NCBI RefSeq assembly: GCF_000758585.1 | Contig: NZ_CP009281.1 | Span: forward strand, 6,510,001 to 6,574,000 | Length of the DNA: 64,000 nucleotides | DNA from: Paenibacillus sp. FSL R5-0345 | GTDB lineage: Bacteria; Bacillota; Bacilli; Paenibacillales; Paenibacillaceae | Reading direction: 5' to 3' | Part shown: piece after piece, positions 16,913-25,526 of the stretch | How positions within the stretch are numbered: the stretch's first letter is position 1 | How the letters are laid out: each line of letters begins with the position of its first letter | Position numbers and translations under genes: made by a program | Notes under the pieces: model-generated | The model's input: only the letters and a program-made list of their open reading frames with translations | What the model was told of the DNA's origin: nothing | Databases searched by the model: none

Positions 16913-18487
16913 CTAGCCCTTCACCGCTTCTCTTAAGACAGGTTCACGACCCAGCGTCACTCTATTCTTGCCCGTATTCTTAGAACGATATAACGCTTCA
17001 TCTGCTTCTCGATATAAATCTTCAAAGGTCACTTCTCTACGCTCTGTAAAAGAAATGCCAATACTTGCGGTAAGGTGAACTCTATCATATTCGTTCAAAA
17101 TTATGGTGTAACCACTCATCGTCGTACGAAAATCTTCGGCTTCCTTCAGTGCTGCGCGTTTATCCTCAGCAAAAAAACATACGGCAAATTCCTCGCCGCC
17201 GACCCTTCCGGCAATGCCTTTATCTTGGTATACCTGAAGTATTTTATTCGAAAAGTCAACCAAAGCTTGATCTCCCGCCAGATGACCATAAGTATCATTA
17301 ATTAATTTAAAATCATCGATGTCGAATAATAACAGTGCCAGTCCTAATCCGTCTGGAATCGTTTGATTTTGCACCATTTGCATAAAATGCCTGCGATTAT
17401 AAAGTCCAGTCAAATCATCTACTGTAGCTTGATAGAGCAGTTCACGTTCATACCGCTTCTTTTCACTATGGTCACTAAAAACGATCAGCATCCCCTTGTT
17501 CTCTGTTGCCCGATGCTCCGTCGCAATCAAAGAAACGCCATAACAAATCTCTCTCATTCCAGTACATTCAATCTCAAACTGCCCTTCGGTTCTTTGGCTA
17601 TAATGAGCGCTGATGTCCTCGTGATCCCTCATAAAAAGATCAATATCCTTCCCCATCCAGGTCTCATGCAATATCCCGGTAATCTCCAATAATATGGAGG
17701 TCGCAGCCTCATTTATACCAATGATTCTATCCTTCTGATCTGTTAGAACTACGCCGTCTTTCATATGCTCTAAGATTTTAATTTTAGTTAAAGGGTAGCC
17801 CGTAGATTTGGGGTCAATGAACAGACACAAATAAGCCGCTATAATTGCGGGTAAATAAGTGAAGGCTGTAAAGCCTGTAAGCGTGATCTTCAAAAGAGGA
17901 AGTAAAAAAACGGAAACAACCGGAACAAGCAGCCCAGCCAGCAGCAGGAAAGAACGCCGCAAAAAGGCTCTCGGTCTATTGATCAAGGAAAGAGCCAGCA
18001 AGCAGACCGCATATAGACCAAAAAGCTGATCATAAGCAATAAAAGCCATGCTAAGGAGCGTAGGCTTTACAGTAATTCCACTAACACCCGCAACAGTGGC
18101 AATGCCCACTTCACTACGCATTAGATGATGATAGGTATCCGTAAAAATAAGCAGTATATCCAAAGCAATAGGAATCGAAAAAATAGCAAGCTTAATAGGT
18201 AGGCGTTCCGTGGATGGGGACAAATATTCTTTGACTACAGCATAAGTAAATAGCGCACTTAAAAAAAGCGGAGCCTGCTGCATATTCTTCCACCACAGCT
18301 TAGCCTGAAAAGAGGATGACATAATCTCCCCCGCCGTCGCAATAAACATGAGGCTAACCAGCAGCATTAAGATCCACAGATAGCGTCTTCCTGCCGACTT
18401 CCGATGTCGATAGGAGCTTATAGCCATGTAAAAGCTTAGAACACTGCCCATTAATAAGTAATACGGATATGCTTGAATCCACGGCAT
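16913..18487 (-). CDS. Membrane diguanylate cyclase: 7TM-PAS-GGDEF, active site intact
   Basis: 524 residues. Seven predicted membrane helices (about 10-235), of the kind found in front of Firmicute sensor kinases, precede a PAS domain (about 240-350) and a GGDEF domain (about 360-515). The catalytic signature is GGEEF at 430-434, preceded by DLTGLYNRRHFMQ and DIDDFKLINDTYGH with the metal Asp residues. No RxxD inhibitory site is present five residues before GGEEF (the sequence there is QDKG), so feedback inhibition is not expected. It should make c-di-GMP. The degenerate GGDEF receptor of the exopolysaccharide operon is encoded about 1.2 kb away. Confidence 0.93.
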   Translation of the reverse strand: MPWIQAYPYYLLMGSVLSFYMAISSYRHRKSAGRRYLWILMLLVSLMFIATAGEIMSSSFQAKLWWKNMQQAPLFLSALFTYAVVKEYLSPSTERLPIKLAIFSIPIALDILLIFTDTYHHLMRSEVGIATVAGVSGITVKPTLLSMAFIAYDQLFGLYAVCLLALSLINRPRAFLRRSFLLLAGLLVPVVSVFLLPLLKITLTGFTAFTYLPAIIAAYLCLFIDPKSTGYPLTKIKILEHMKDGVVLTDQKDRIIGINEAATSILLEITGILHETWMGKDIDLFMRDHEDISAHYSQRTEGQFEIECTGMREICYGVSLIATEHRATENKGMLIVFSDHSEKKRYERELLYQATVDDLTGLYNRRHFMQMVQNQTIPDGLGLALLLFDIDDFKLINDTYGHLAGDQALVDFSNKILQVYQDKGIAGRVGGEEFAVCFFAEDKRAALKEAEDFRTTMSGYTIILNEYDRVHLTASIGISFTERREVTFEDLYREADEALYRSKNTGKNRVTLGREPVLREAVKG

Positions 18488-18570
18488 GCCATATTTCCCC
18501 TATTTTTCAAGTCGCTTCTATCATTATATCCTAATCGAACCTACAATTGAATCGACAAAAAACAGTAATT

Positions 18571-19092
18571 CTACGATTTGAACTTCACTCGATGAGAGAA
18601 CATATACTTTCTGGCCAAATCCTTAAATGTTGTTTTATCTTGTTCTGACTGAAAATATCGCTTAGGGATAATCAGCGCTCTATTAGAAGACACAAAAAAC
18701 ACGAACAAGCTCATCGTTTCGCCTATTTTATGTATCTCCTCCCATTTCACTTGCCCGGAGCCCGCCTCGGATACGTACTTTATACCTTCGTCTGATATGG
18801 AATAGCTCTGAGGCTGCTGGGCTAAGCTGTCTGTAGCGAAAGCTTTTTTAGATTTTTTGACTAAACTTGATTTGGTCATATACCATAAAACAGCAGCAAG
18901 AATCACCGCAGTCCCAGCAAGGACTGAAATATTCGTAGTACTGTAATTCTTAGTAATTAACAGTAAAATCACAAAATAAGCAACCACACTGAAAGAGTTA
19001 AGTATAATTCGACTATTCAAGCTAAACCATAGGTTAAACTCCTGAACGTCCTCACTCTTAAGAACTGTATCTACTTTTATTTCATTTTCCAT
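18571..19092 (-). CDS. YcxB-like membrane protein
   Basis: 173 residues with two central hydrophobic helices (about 25-70) and a C-terminal soluble domain with SYSISDEGIKYVSEAGSGQVKW and FVSSNRALIIPKRYF, the pattern of the YcxB-like family. Function is unknown. A GTG seven codons upstream is in frame, but the ATG at 19092 is preferred because AGGGGAG precedes it at good spacing. It lies between two genes of unrelated function and is separated from L31 by a terminator. Confidence 0.78.
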   Translation of the reverse strand: MENEIKVDTVLKSEDVQEFNLWFSLNSRIILNSFSVVAYFVILLLITKNYSTTNISVLAGTAVILAAVLWYMTKSSLVKKSKKAFATDSLAQQPQSYSISDEGIKYVSEAGSGQVKWEEIHKIGETMSLFVFFVSSNRALIIPKRYFQSEQDKTTFKDLARKYMFSHRVKFKS

Positions 19093-19156
19093 TACCGATC
19101 GCTCCCCTGCCACTATCGAAATTTATCAATTCCATTCATTTTAACATGTCTGAACA

Positions 19157-19208
19157 CAAAAAAGGGACATCCCTGAAGCGATCGCTTCTAAATGGGTTGT
19201 CCCTTTTT
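19157..19208 (-). terminator. Terminator of the L31 gene
   Basis: AAAGGGACA pairs with TGTCCCTTT; an inner palindrome AAGCGATCGCTT forms the top of the structure, and a T-run follows on the minus strand. Confidence 0.88.
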
Positions 19209-19241
19209 AAGAATATAAGAATTTGCTGTCCGTAAGGATTC

Positions 19242-19490
19242 TTATTTCTTTTGTGCAAGACGTTGTTTGAACTTGTCAACACGGCCGCCTTGTTCTGTAT
19301 CTCTTTGTTTACCAGTGTAAAACGGGTGGGATGCGGAACTTGCGTCCACGCGGATAACAGGATAAGTGTTACCATCTTCCCATTCCATTGTTTCATTGGA
19401 TGATTTTGTAGATGCACTCAGGAATTTGAAGCCTACGCTTGCATCCATGAAAATAACCTTGTTGTACTTAGGATGTATGCCTTCTCTCAT
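19242..19490 (-). CDS. rpmE2: Ribosomal protein L31 type B, cysteine-free (zinc-independent)
   Basis: 82-residue ribosomal protein of the 50S subunit. It begins MREGIHPKYNKVIF and contains no cysteine at all, which defines the C-minus paralogue that replaces zinc-binding L31 when zinc is scarce. The frame opens eight codons earlier, but AAGGAGGAC sits just before the ATG at 19490. A promoter and a Zur-like box lie upstream, as in Bacillus where Zur represses the alternative L31 gene. It is monocistronic. Confidence 0.95.
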   Translation of the reverse strand: MREGIHPKYNKVIFMDASVGFKFLSASTKSSNETMEWEDGNTYPVIRVDASSASHPFYTGKQRDTEQGGRVDKFKQRLAQKK

Positions 19491-19591
19491 TCTGATCGTC
19501 CTCCTTCTGAACAAATTAGTGGAGCCTTTATGGTAAATTAACCAAATGATCTGTAGGTTTATATATAAGCATAACCTAATAAACGTAGGAA

Positions 19592-19612
19592 AATTCGTAA
19601 ATCTTACGATTT
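19592..19612 (-). promoter_or_regulatory. Candidate Zur operator before rpmE2
   Basis: The core TCGTAAATCTTACGA is an inverted repeat with flanking A and T matching the Bacillus Zur box pattern (TCGTAAT-N-ATTACGA), with one mismatch in each half. It lies just downstream of the predicted transcript start, where a bound repressor would block transcription. Confidence 0.75.
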
Positions 19613-19625
19613 AGACCACCACTCC

Positions 19626-19655
19626 ATCATACGTGAAATCGACATATAAAGTCAA
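19626..19655 (-). promoter_or_regulatory. SigA-type promoter of rpmE2
   Basis: On the minus strand TTGACT (19650-19655) and TATGAT (19626-19631) are 18 bases apart. The predicted start is near 19619, about 130 bases before the ATG. Confidence 0.7.
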
Positions 19656-19697
19656 CTAATATCCCATATTCCTTATATTCCCTCGAAGTCAAGCAGC

Positions 19698-20564
19698 TTA
19701 TACATCATACTCCAGCTGTTTTTTAGCCTGAACAATGAAATCCAGCGGATTCTCAATAGTGCCCGATTGATACTCTACGGCACCGATTTTAAGACCGAGG
19801 CTGACTTTATACTTTTTGACAAATTCAGTGTCATTAAGCTCTTGAAGCTTCAATTTAATCCGATCAATCACAATCTTTGCTCCATCGCTATCAGTGAACA
19901 GCAGCAGGCCCCATGTTGCGTCATCTTTGTCTAGTAAATACAGTGCATCATTGGTACGAATGCTCGCCTGACTGAGCTGAGACACGTCGTGAATAGCCTC
20001 AGCCAGCTTATCTTCGGGAATGATACGTCTAATCTCATTCCAGTATTTCACTTTCACTACAAGCAGTGTGAGTGGAATCTGATATCGAGTCGAAATGCCT
20101 GTAAATAAGGTGGCATCCTTCTGAAAAGAAATGCTGTTTCGCAGATCTGTGTTCTCGTCGATGATAGCCATATTGGCAGTCTTTTTCTCCAAACGTTGAT
20201 TCTCAGCCTGTAGCTCTCGGTTGCTTAATGTAAATATCCATAGCACCACCGTTAACAATGGGGTCATAATTAGCCAGAAGTACGTGTTCATTCCAATGGT
20301 TTCACCCAGAGATATCGTCTGATACATGGTGTAGAATCCGTAAGCAAATATAAACACTAGATTCAAGACTAACCCTGCGGTCACCGTAGTAAAGTACGTA
20401 ACGATCGCCAGAATAAAAGCTACATTTAAAATGATAATATTCTGGATATAATCATCGGGTGCCCCTGAAATAAAGACAATACAAATATATAGAAGCACCA
20501 GGAACGATAAGAGCGCAATATCTGAAATTAAACCGCTGCGATTACGTCTCACGCTTATCACCAC
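19698..20564 (-). CDS. Membrane c-di-GMP receptor with degenerate GGDEF domain (YdaK/PssE-like)
   Basis: 288 residues. Four to five membrane helices (about 12-115) and a short coiled coil (SNRELQAENQRLEKK) lead to a GGDEF-like domain. The catalytic motif is lost: the position of GGDEF reads DKDDA (212-216). The inhibitory I-site RxxD is kept as RTND (203-206), exactly five residues before it. Such domains bind c-di-GMP without making it. It is the last gene of the exopolysaccharide operon and overlaps the BcsB-like gene by 23 bases. The GTG start has only a weak ribosome site, consistent with coupling. Its likely job is to switch on the synthase when c-di-GMP rises. Confidence 0.85.
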   Translation of the reverse strand: MVISVRRNRSGLISDIALLSFLVLLYICIVFISGAPDDYIQNIIILNVAFILAIVTYFTTVTAGLVLNLVFIFAYGFYTMYQTISLGETIGMNTYFWLIMTPLLTVVLWIFTLSNRELQAENQRLEKKTANMAIIDENTDLRNSISFQKDATLFTGISTRYQIPLTLLVVKVKYWNEIRRIIPEDKLAEAIHDVSQLSQASIRTNDALYLLDKDDATWGLLLFTDSDGAKIVIDRIKLKLQELNDTEFVKKYKVSLGLKIGAVEYQSGTIENPLDFIVQAKKQLEYDV

Positions 20565-22638
20565 GTTTCTTCATATGTTTACGAAGCAGCAGGATCAGCG
20601 ATAGAATCACCAGCGTCAGCACTAGTACAATTACGATAATGAAGCTCAGTACGTCTGTCCGTTCCGCTATTTTCTTAACCACGGAATCCTCTGCTGCTCC
20701 AGTAATGATCTTGAAACGGTGCGCGTTGACATTACCGTCTTTATCCACGATAACCCCATCGCCAAACACCTTCCATTTGTCCCGCTCTGTTGCGATCAGC
20801 TTCGTCGCCAAGTAGTACTCTTCAGAGTCAACTGCCGTAACAGCAAGCAACCCTCGTCCAGCCTCAAATGGTGATTCAATCAACTGCAATGTTCCGATTT
20901 GCGCTCCATATTGCTCTTCAATACTCATCTTCTCGTTGGAACGGATCGCTGATCCGCTCCCGTTATATTGAAAATAAAGCTTATCATTATGATCACGGAT
21001 AATCTTATTATTCTTGTACGCGCCTATCGCGATGATATTATTATTCTTCAAATGATCTGCGCTAACGCTATCCGTGTAGAACTGAATGTTCCCTGTATTA
21101 CCGCTTGCGTATTTTCCAAGCAGATTAAACACATTAGATAAACTCAGATATGCATAATCATCCATTTCTTGTGGCAGAACAACTGCCACTTGATTGTAAA
21201 TGCCGTCACGTATGAACGGATACGGATAGTTATTAAACAAGAGCTCCGTCCGATCTTTAGTATTAAGACGCATTACAGAATCCTTACTGATATAAGCCCA
21301 CGGCGTTTGATCCTTATCCAGGGTACACCCGGCACCCTTCAGCTCCAAATCAAAAGCTACTGTCACCGTAAAATTACCGGAAATATTCAAGTTTTGAGGA
21401 ACTGGAAGCTCCAGCTTATCGCCATTCGCCAGCTCTTTGGTCAGCTTCTTGCTGCCAATGGGTGTGTTGTTGATGCTGACCGTCATTAATGAACGGTCGA
21501 AATCTAAATTCTGTGCATAACGGAAATCGAATCTGATTCTGCCTGAATCTGCAATCGAGCGGTTAGAGGGCAGTGAAACAAAGTAGGTCTGCTCCTGATG
21601 ACGTGCCCCAGTGAGTTTATCACCCGTTTCTGTAAACGTAATATTGGAGCTAATCGAAAGGGGTGGTGCAGATACTTCTGTAGCATCATCGACCACCTTT
21701 AAATCACTGCTGATTTGACCCAATAACTCTTGATTCGCAACAAAACGGCCTGCTTTAATCAGTAAGTTCTCATCCTTCGAGGTTACGACTAGTGTGGGCT
21801 GAGTATCCTTATTCACTAACTGCAGTAATGCATGTGTACTTAAATCTTCAGAGGTGCTTAGCTGAGCCTTTAGCGCATTTGGTACTCGGTCATACATAGC
21901 TACCAGCACAACCGCAGCTTTATTCTTCACCGCATCTGACCGGTAGGGAAGCATTGGAATCGTTCTATTGTCCAATGTATTCCCCTTCACAAGCCCGGAG
22001 AGCGCATAAGTAGCCGACTCCAATTCTGCCCCTGTGCTTTTATCCGGTACGGTCAGAATACTCTGATTCTTCGTTAAGGTATCTATTCCAGAGAAACGAT
22101 CGCTAAAGTCACTGATCCCACCAGTCAAAGGCTTTGGCGTATACAATACGTTAATGCTGGATGTATTAAACAGACGAAGCCAATTATCATAATCATAATC
22201 GACAGTACAAGATAACTCATCTGTATTGCTCGACTGTAAATAGCCCTGAATACCAAGCGTATTGGTCCCCTTTTTCAGAAGCTCTTTGGGGGCTTGAAGG
22301 ACCAGCTGTTGTTCACCGTTGTTCTTTAGAGAGGGTCTAAATGTATAGAATGGGCTGCCATTTAGCGTTAAGGTAACGCTAGAAATCTGCTCCTTGGTAA
22401 TTTGCGAAATTTGAAAGTGCAGGTTAATTCTGATCTCATCCACATTCCAATAATCCATAACCTCAAAATATTGCTGCTTAGTACTCGAACCCTTTAGCGC
22501 AGTATCCGTCCCCGTGAAAGAGGTTGTGTATGTTAATCTTGTATCCTTAGGCGGGGCCTCGGCGGCTGCAATATTCATTTGAATTAGAAAAAGAGAGAGG
22601 CAGGTCAACAGTATAACCATTTGTTTTTTCATCATCAT
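20542..22638 (-). CDS. BcsB-like exopolysaccharide export/regulatory subunit (YdaN-like)
   Basis: 698 residues: signal peptide (first 27 residues), large extracellular beta-rich region, and one C-terminal membrane helix (about 665-690) with a basic tail RKHMKKRGDKRE. The jelly-roll and flavodoxin-like alternation, with segments such as IRINLHFQISQ, LTLNGSPFYTF and IRFDFRYAQNLDF, matches BcsB-family partners of processive glycan synthases. In Gram-positives it would sit on the outer face of the membrane and guide the growing chain from the GT2 subunit. AGGAG precedes the first ATG. It lies between the synthase and the c-di-GMP receptor genes. Confidence 0.85.
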   Translation of the reverse strand: MMMKKQMVILLTCLSLFLIQMNIAAAEAPPKDTRLTYTTSFTGTDTALKGSSTKQQYFEVMDYWNVDEIRINLHFQISQITKEQISSVTLTLNGSPFYTFRPSLKNNGEQQLVLQAPKELLKKGTNTLGIQGYLQSSNTDELSCTVDYDYDNWLRLFNTSSINVLYTPKPLTGGISDFSDRFSGIDTLTKNQSILTVPDKSTGAELESATYALSGLVKGNTLDNRTIPMLPYRSDAVKNKAAVVLVAMYDRVPNALKAQLSTSEDLSTHALLQLVNKDTQPTLVVTSKDENLLIKAGRFVANQELLGQISSDLKVVDDATEVSAPPLSISSNITFTETGDKLTGARHQEQTYFVSLPSNRSIADSGRIRFDFRYAQNLDFDRSLMTVSINNTPIGSKKLTKELANGDKLELPVPQNLNISGNFTVTVAFDLELKGAGCTLDKDQTPWAYISKDSVMRLNTKDRTELLFNNYPYPFIRDGIYNQVAVVLPQEMDDYAYLSLSNVFNLLGKYASGNTGNIQFYTDSVSADHLKNNNIIAIGAYKNNKIIRDHNDKLYFQYNGSGSAIRSNEKMSIEEQYGAQIGTLQLIESPFEAGRGLLAVTAVDSEEYYLATKLIATERDKWKVFGDGVIVDKDGNVNAHRFKIITGAAEDSVVKKIAERTDVLSFIIVIVLVLTLVILSLILLLRKHMKKRGDKRET

Positions 22639-22690
22639 GTTCTGTTTCTCCTGTGATCACATATTTCTCATATTACTTCTTTGTTCGTTA

Positions 22691-23941
22691 TTAATAGCGC
22701 TCAGTCTTATACCACTTTGCTTCTCTTTTGAAGATGAGGTCTTTGGCATAAAGATATAATCCGTAAGCAGCGACAACCATCCACAGCTGACAATAGGAGA
22801 TGTACATCAACATTACGATCCATAAATTGGACAAGCTCATCTCGCCCTTCTCTGTCGTCAACGTTATAAAAGTACCTACAACGAACAGAATAATGGCGAG
22901 CAACCATAGAAAGTTACTAAGCCCAGCAATAGTAGTATGTACATAGCCCAAAGCATGCAGGATGAGCAGCACATCGGAGGTGATTAACGACAGCAGCAAT
23001 AAGAAGTAAATGGCTAGAAAGTAAAGAATATCGAATCGGACTTTAGCAGCGGATTTATCGAAAAGCAGGGGGATATTTTTGACAATGACATAGATATTGC
23101 CCTTGGCCCAGCGCGTTCGCTGCTTGAACCAGACTTTTAAGGTCTGAGGCTCCTGCTCCCAGGTGACGGATTTCGGCTGGAACTTGATCCGATAACCCAT
23201 CATATAAATTCTGAAGCTGATTTCTGTATCCTCGGCTATTGCTTTAACATCCCAGCCGCCGATACTTTCTACAATAGACCTGCGCATAATAAAATTAGTG
23301 CCGGGGATGGTGCATAGCTTGAACAACTTCCAGCGTCCTGCTTGCGCCATCCATTGAAAAGATAACGTCTCAATATTAATAAACCGGGTAAGTAGGCTCG
23401 CATTACGGTTACGGGTTCTAAATTTACCAATTACCGCTCCGAGGCTAGAATCATTCATGATCTCAGCAACCAGATAACGTAGAGCCGTTTTTTCCGGAGT
23501 GTTGTCTGCATCATAAATCGCAATTAACTGCCCTTTGCAATGAGTGAAGCCTATATTCAGCGCATTCGATTTGCCTTTGCCACCCGTAATCGAATCTGTA
23601 TTAATAACGATCAGCTGGCGACCCGGATTTCGATTTTGGATACCCGCCAGTAGTTCAGCACTGTTATCAGAAGAATTATCATTAATCACAATAATCTCAT
23701 ATCGATCTTCCGGATAATCAAGCGCTAGCAGAGACTCCACTGTCTTACAGATTACTACCCCCTCATTGTGAGCAGGAACCATAATTGAAACCAAAGGATA
23801 TTCGCCCGCTATCTCTGGTATTTCCTCATTTTCAGATTTAATGTAATATAAATAGCCTGCGATAATGAGGGTCACATTTACCAGCAGCAGAGACCAGATA
23901 CAGATCACTGCAATCACCATCAGTATGTCTGAAATCGTCAT
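22691..23941 (-). CDS. Processive family 2 glycosyltransferase (exopolysaccharide synthase, YdaM/PgaC/BcsA-like)
   Basis: 416-residue inner-membrane synthase. An N-terminal helix (about 5-33), the GT2 domain and three to four C-terminal helices are visible. Catalytic elements are VPAHNEG (55-61), DAD (144-146), the ED pair at 237-238 and QRTRW (274-278), the QxxRW motif of processive synthases. A TTG 12 bases upstream lies inside the Shine-Dalgarno sequence, so the ATG at 23941, preceded by GGAGG, is the start. No PilZ domain is fused, which explains the need for the separate receptor encoded in the operon. The product is probably a beta-linked hexose or hexosamine polymer; the sugar is unknown. 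Confidence 0.92.
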   Translation of the reverse strand: MTISDILMVIAVICIWSLLLVNVTLIIAGYLYYIKSENEEIPEIAGEYPLVSIMVPAHNEGVVICKTVESLLALDYPEDRYEIIVINDNSSDNSAELLAGIQNRNPGRQLIVINTDSITGGKGKSNALNIGFTHCKGQLIAIYDADNTPEKTALRYLVAEIMNDSSLGAVIGKFRTRNRNASLLTRFINIETLSFQWMAQAGRWKLFKLCTIPGTNFIMRRSIVESIGGWDVKAIAEDTEISFRIYMMGYRIKFQPKSVTWEQEPQTLKVWFKQRTRWAKGNIYVIVKNIPLLFDKSAAKVRFDILYFLAIYFLLLLSLITSDVLLILHALGYVHTTIAGLSNFLWLLAIILFVVGTFITLTTEKGEMSLSNLWIVMLMYISYCQLWMVVAAYGLYLYAKDLIFKREAKWYKTERY

Positions 23942-23969
23942 AGGATCCTCCAAATCACGATTAGTTGTC

Positions 23970-25526
23970 TCATTTCAAATACTTTTTCCTATACATTCGG
24001 TATCCGATGATCATTAATCCGCCAAATAGCAGCAGAGAGATCATTATGGCAACTATAAAGAATTGATTCTGTATATTAAAAAGCGTAGTAAAGCTCTTCT
24101 TCTGCTCTTCTGTATATCGATAATCGCTATCCACCGTTTCTGGCGTATAGTTTAGACTTAAGGGCTGTCCATTAATAGATATCGTCCCTTCTGATGAAGT
24201 GATCGTATTGACGTCAGTAACAACCTGATGCCTCTCTTGCTTATAATCTGCAAAAGAAACCCAGTATTGTTCCAACGTCTTCAGCAGTTCCTCAAGCACT
24301 TCCTTATCCTTAGGCATATCCACAGTGATTACCGTATCCATCGGCAGTTCTGGCATCACATTATTGGATGTCTGCAGACCCTGCAAAAAATCAACCGGCA
24401 CACTATACAAAGAGGATGGAAAGGACTTAGAGGTGTCGCTCTGCTCCATGTAGTCAACATTTTCATCCGGATACAGTATCACGGAATCGAAAAACCCCAT
24501 CCCCGCCTCCGAGTATTCCTTGTCATACGCCCAGTGCATCTGTGCTCCGATTCCAAGCGGCCCAATTTTGTTGTGCACCAGCAGATTAATGAACGCGTTC
24601 ATCTTCGCTTGAAGTGAATGATCCATATTACTAGTACTCGTTGAATGCATCGCAACAGGGGCATTGACCAGAATGCTGCCATTATTCGATTGCACTCTTT
24701 TGATAGCTACCAAATAACGCTGCATGGCCGGATAATCAGTATTGCTGAACACGGGTCGTATACTTGCGAGAAAAGGAATCCCCACTTGATACAGCCGCTC
24801 CGCAGTCTCTGTCAGCAGTTCCAGATCAGAGAAGGGATAGATCTCCTTGATCGCCAAATACACTTTAGGCGTTGACGTGATATGAAGCCAGTCTTTCAGA
24901 ACATACGCCATTGCCAACGCACTGACATTCGCTTGTTCAAAATACGGAACATACGCATCATCCCCTTTACTCACAGCATAGGGTGCTTGCAGGCCATCTT
25001 CCTGGAAGGATAGCTTTCCGAGTGACTCTGTCCCCTGACTCCCGGCAATATAGAGCATATCCTGTACCTTAATTGGAATTTCCGAAAACTGCCCGATCTG
25101 GAGATCCGCATTCCCGTCATATATCACATCAGTGGTTAACTGTAGCTTCTTTTTCAGCGAGGCTGGAGGGCTGTATCCGATATGTAAATACTGTCCCTGA
25201 TAATGCTCCCAATCCTCTACATAAAATTTATTAGTAATCAAAATATCCGCTGCGTTACGGACCATGATCACTTTGGAGTAATGATCCAGCATCCCTTGTT
25301 CATATTGATCCAGACCCTTAAGCGTTACCCTGATAGAATAGGACGCCAGCAGTCGCTGAAGTTCAGTCACGTTACCTTCCTTCGTTGTGCCCTTAGCGAG
25401 GCTGTCATAGAGCAGTAGAACCTGCTGTGGCGTAGCTGCAGATTGAACAGGTGTAACGGGAACCAGCAGGGCTGTCAGGGTCAACGTCAGTAGCAATATA
25501 CCGTTTAAGACTCCTCTGATGCTCAC
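23970..25526 (-). CDS. DUF2334-type exported polysaccharide deacetylase-like protein (YdaL-like)
   Basis: 518 residues with an N-terminal signal peptide (cleavage near QSA-A), a large extracellular part and a C-terminal membrane helix (about 490-510) with basic tail. The DUF2334 core is seen in YLAIKEIYPFSDLELL, YQVGIPFLASIRPVFS and NGSILVNAP; this superfamily has a deacetylase-like barrel, though the classical metal triad is not obvious. The GTG start overlaps the preceding stop by four bases (GTGA). It probably trims or modifies the exported polymer. Confidence 0.82.
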   Translation of the reverse strand: MSIRGVLNGILLLTLTLTALLVPVTPVQSAATPQQVLLLYDSLAKGTTKEGNVTELQRLLASYSIRVTLKGLDQYEQGMLDHYSKVIMVRNAADILITNKFYVEDWEHYQGQYLHIGYSPPASLKKKLQLTTDVIYDGNADLQIGQFSEIPIKVQDMLYIAGSQGTESLGKLSFQEDGLQAPYAVSKGDDAYVPYFEQANVSALAMAYVLKDWLHITSTPKVYLAIKEIYPFSDLELLTETAERLYQVGIPFLASIRPVFSNTDYPAMQRYLVAIKRVQSNNGSILVNAPVAMHSTSTSNMDHSLQAKMNAFINLLVHNKIGPLGIGAQMHWAYDKEYSEAGMGFFDSVILYPDENVDYMEQSDTSKSFPSSLYSVPVDFLQGLQTSNNVMPELPMDTVITVDMPKDKEVLEELLKTLEQYWVSFADYKQERHQVVTDVNTITSSEGTISINGQPLSLNYTPETVDSDYRYTEEQKKSFTTLFNIQNQFFIVAIMISLLLFGGLMIIGYRMYRKKYLK

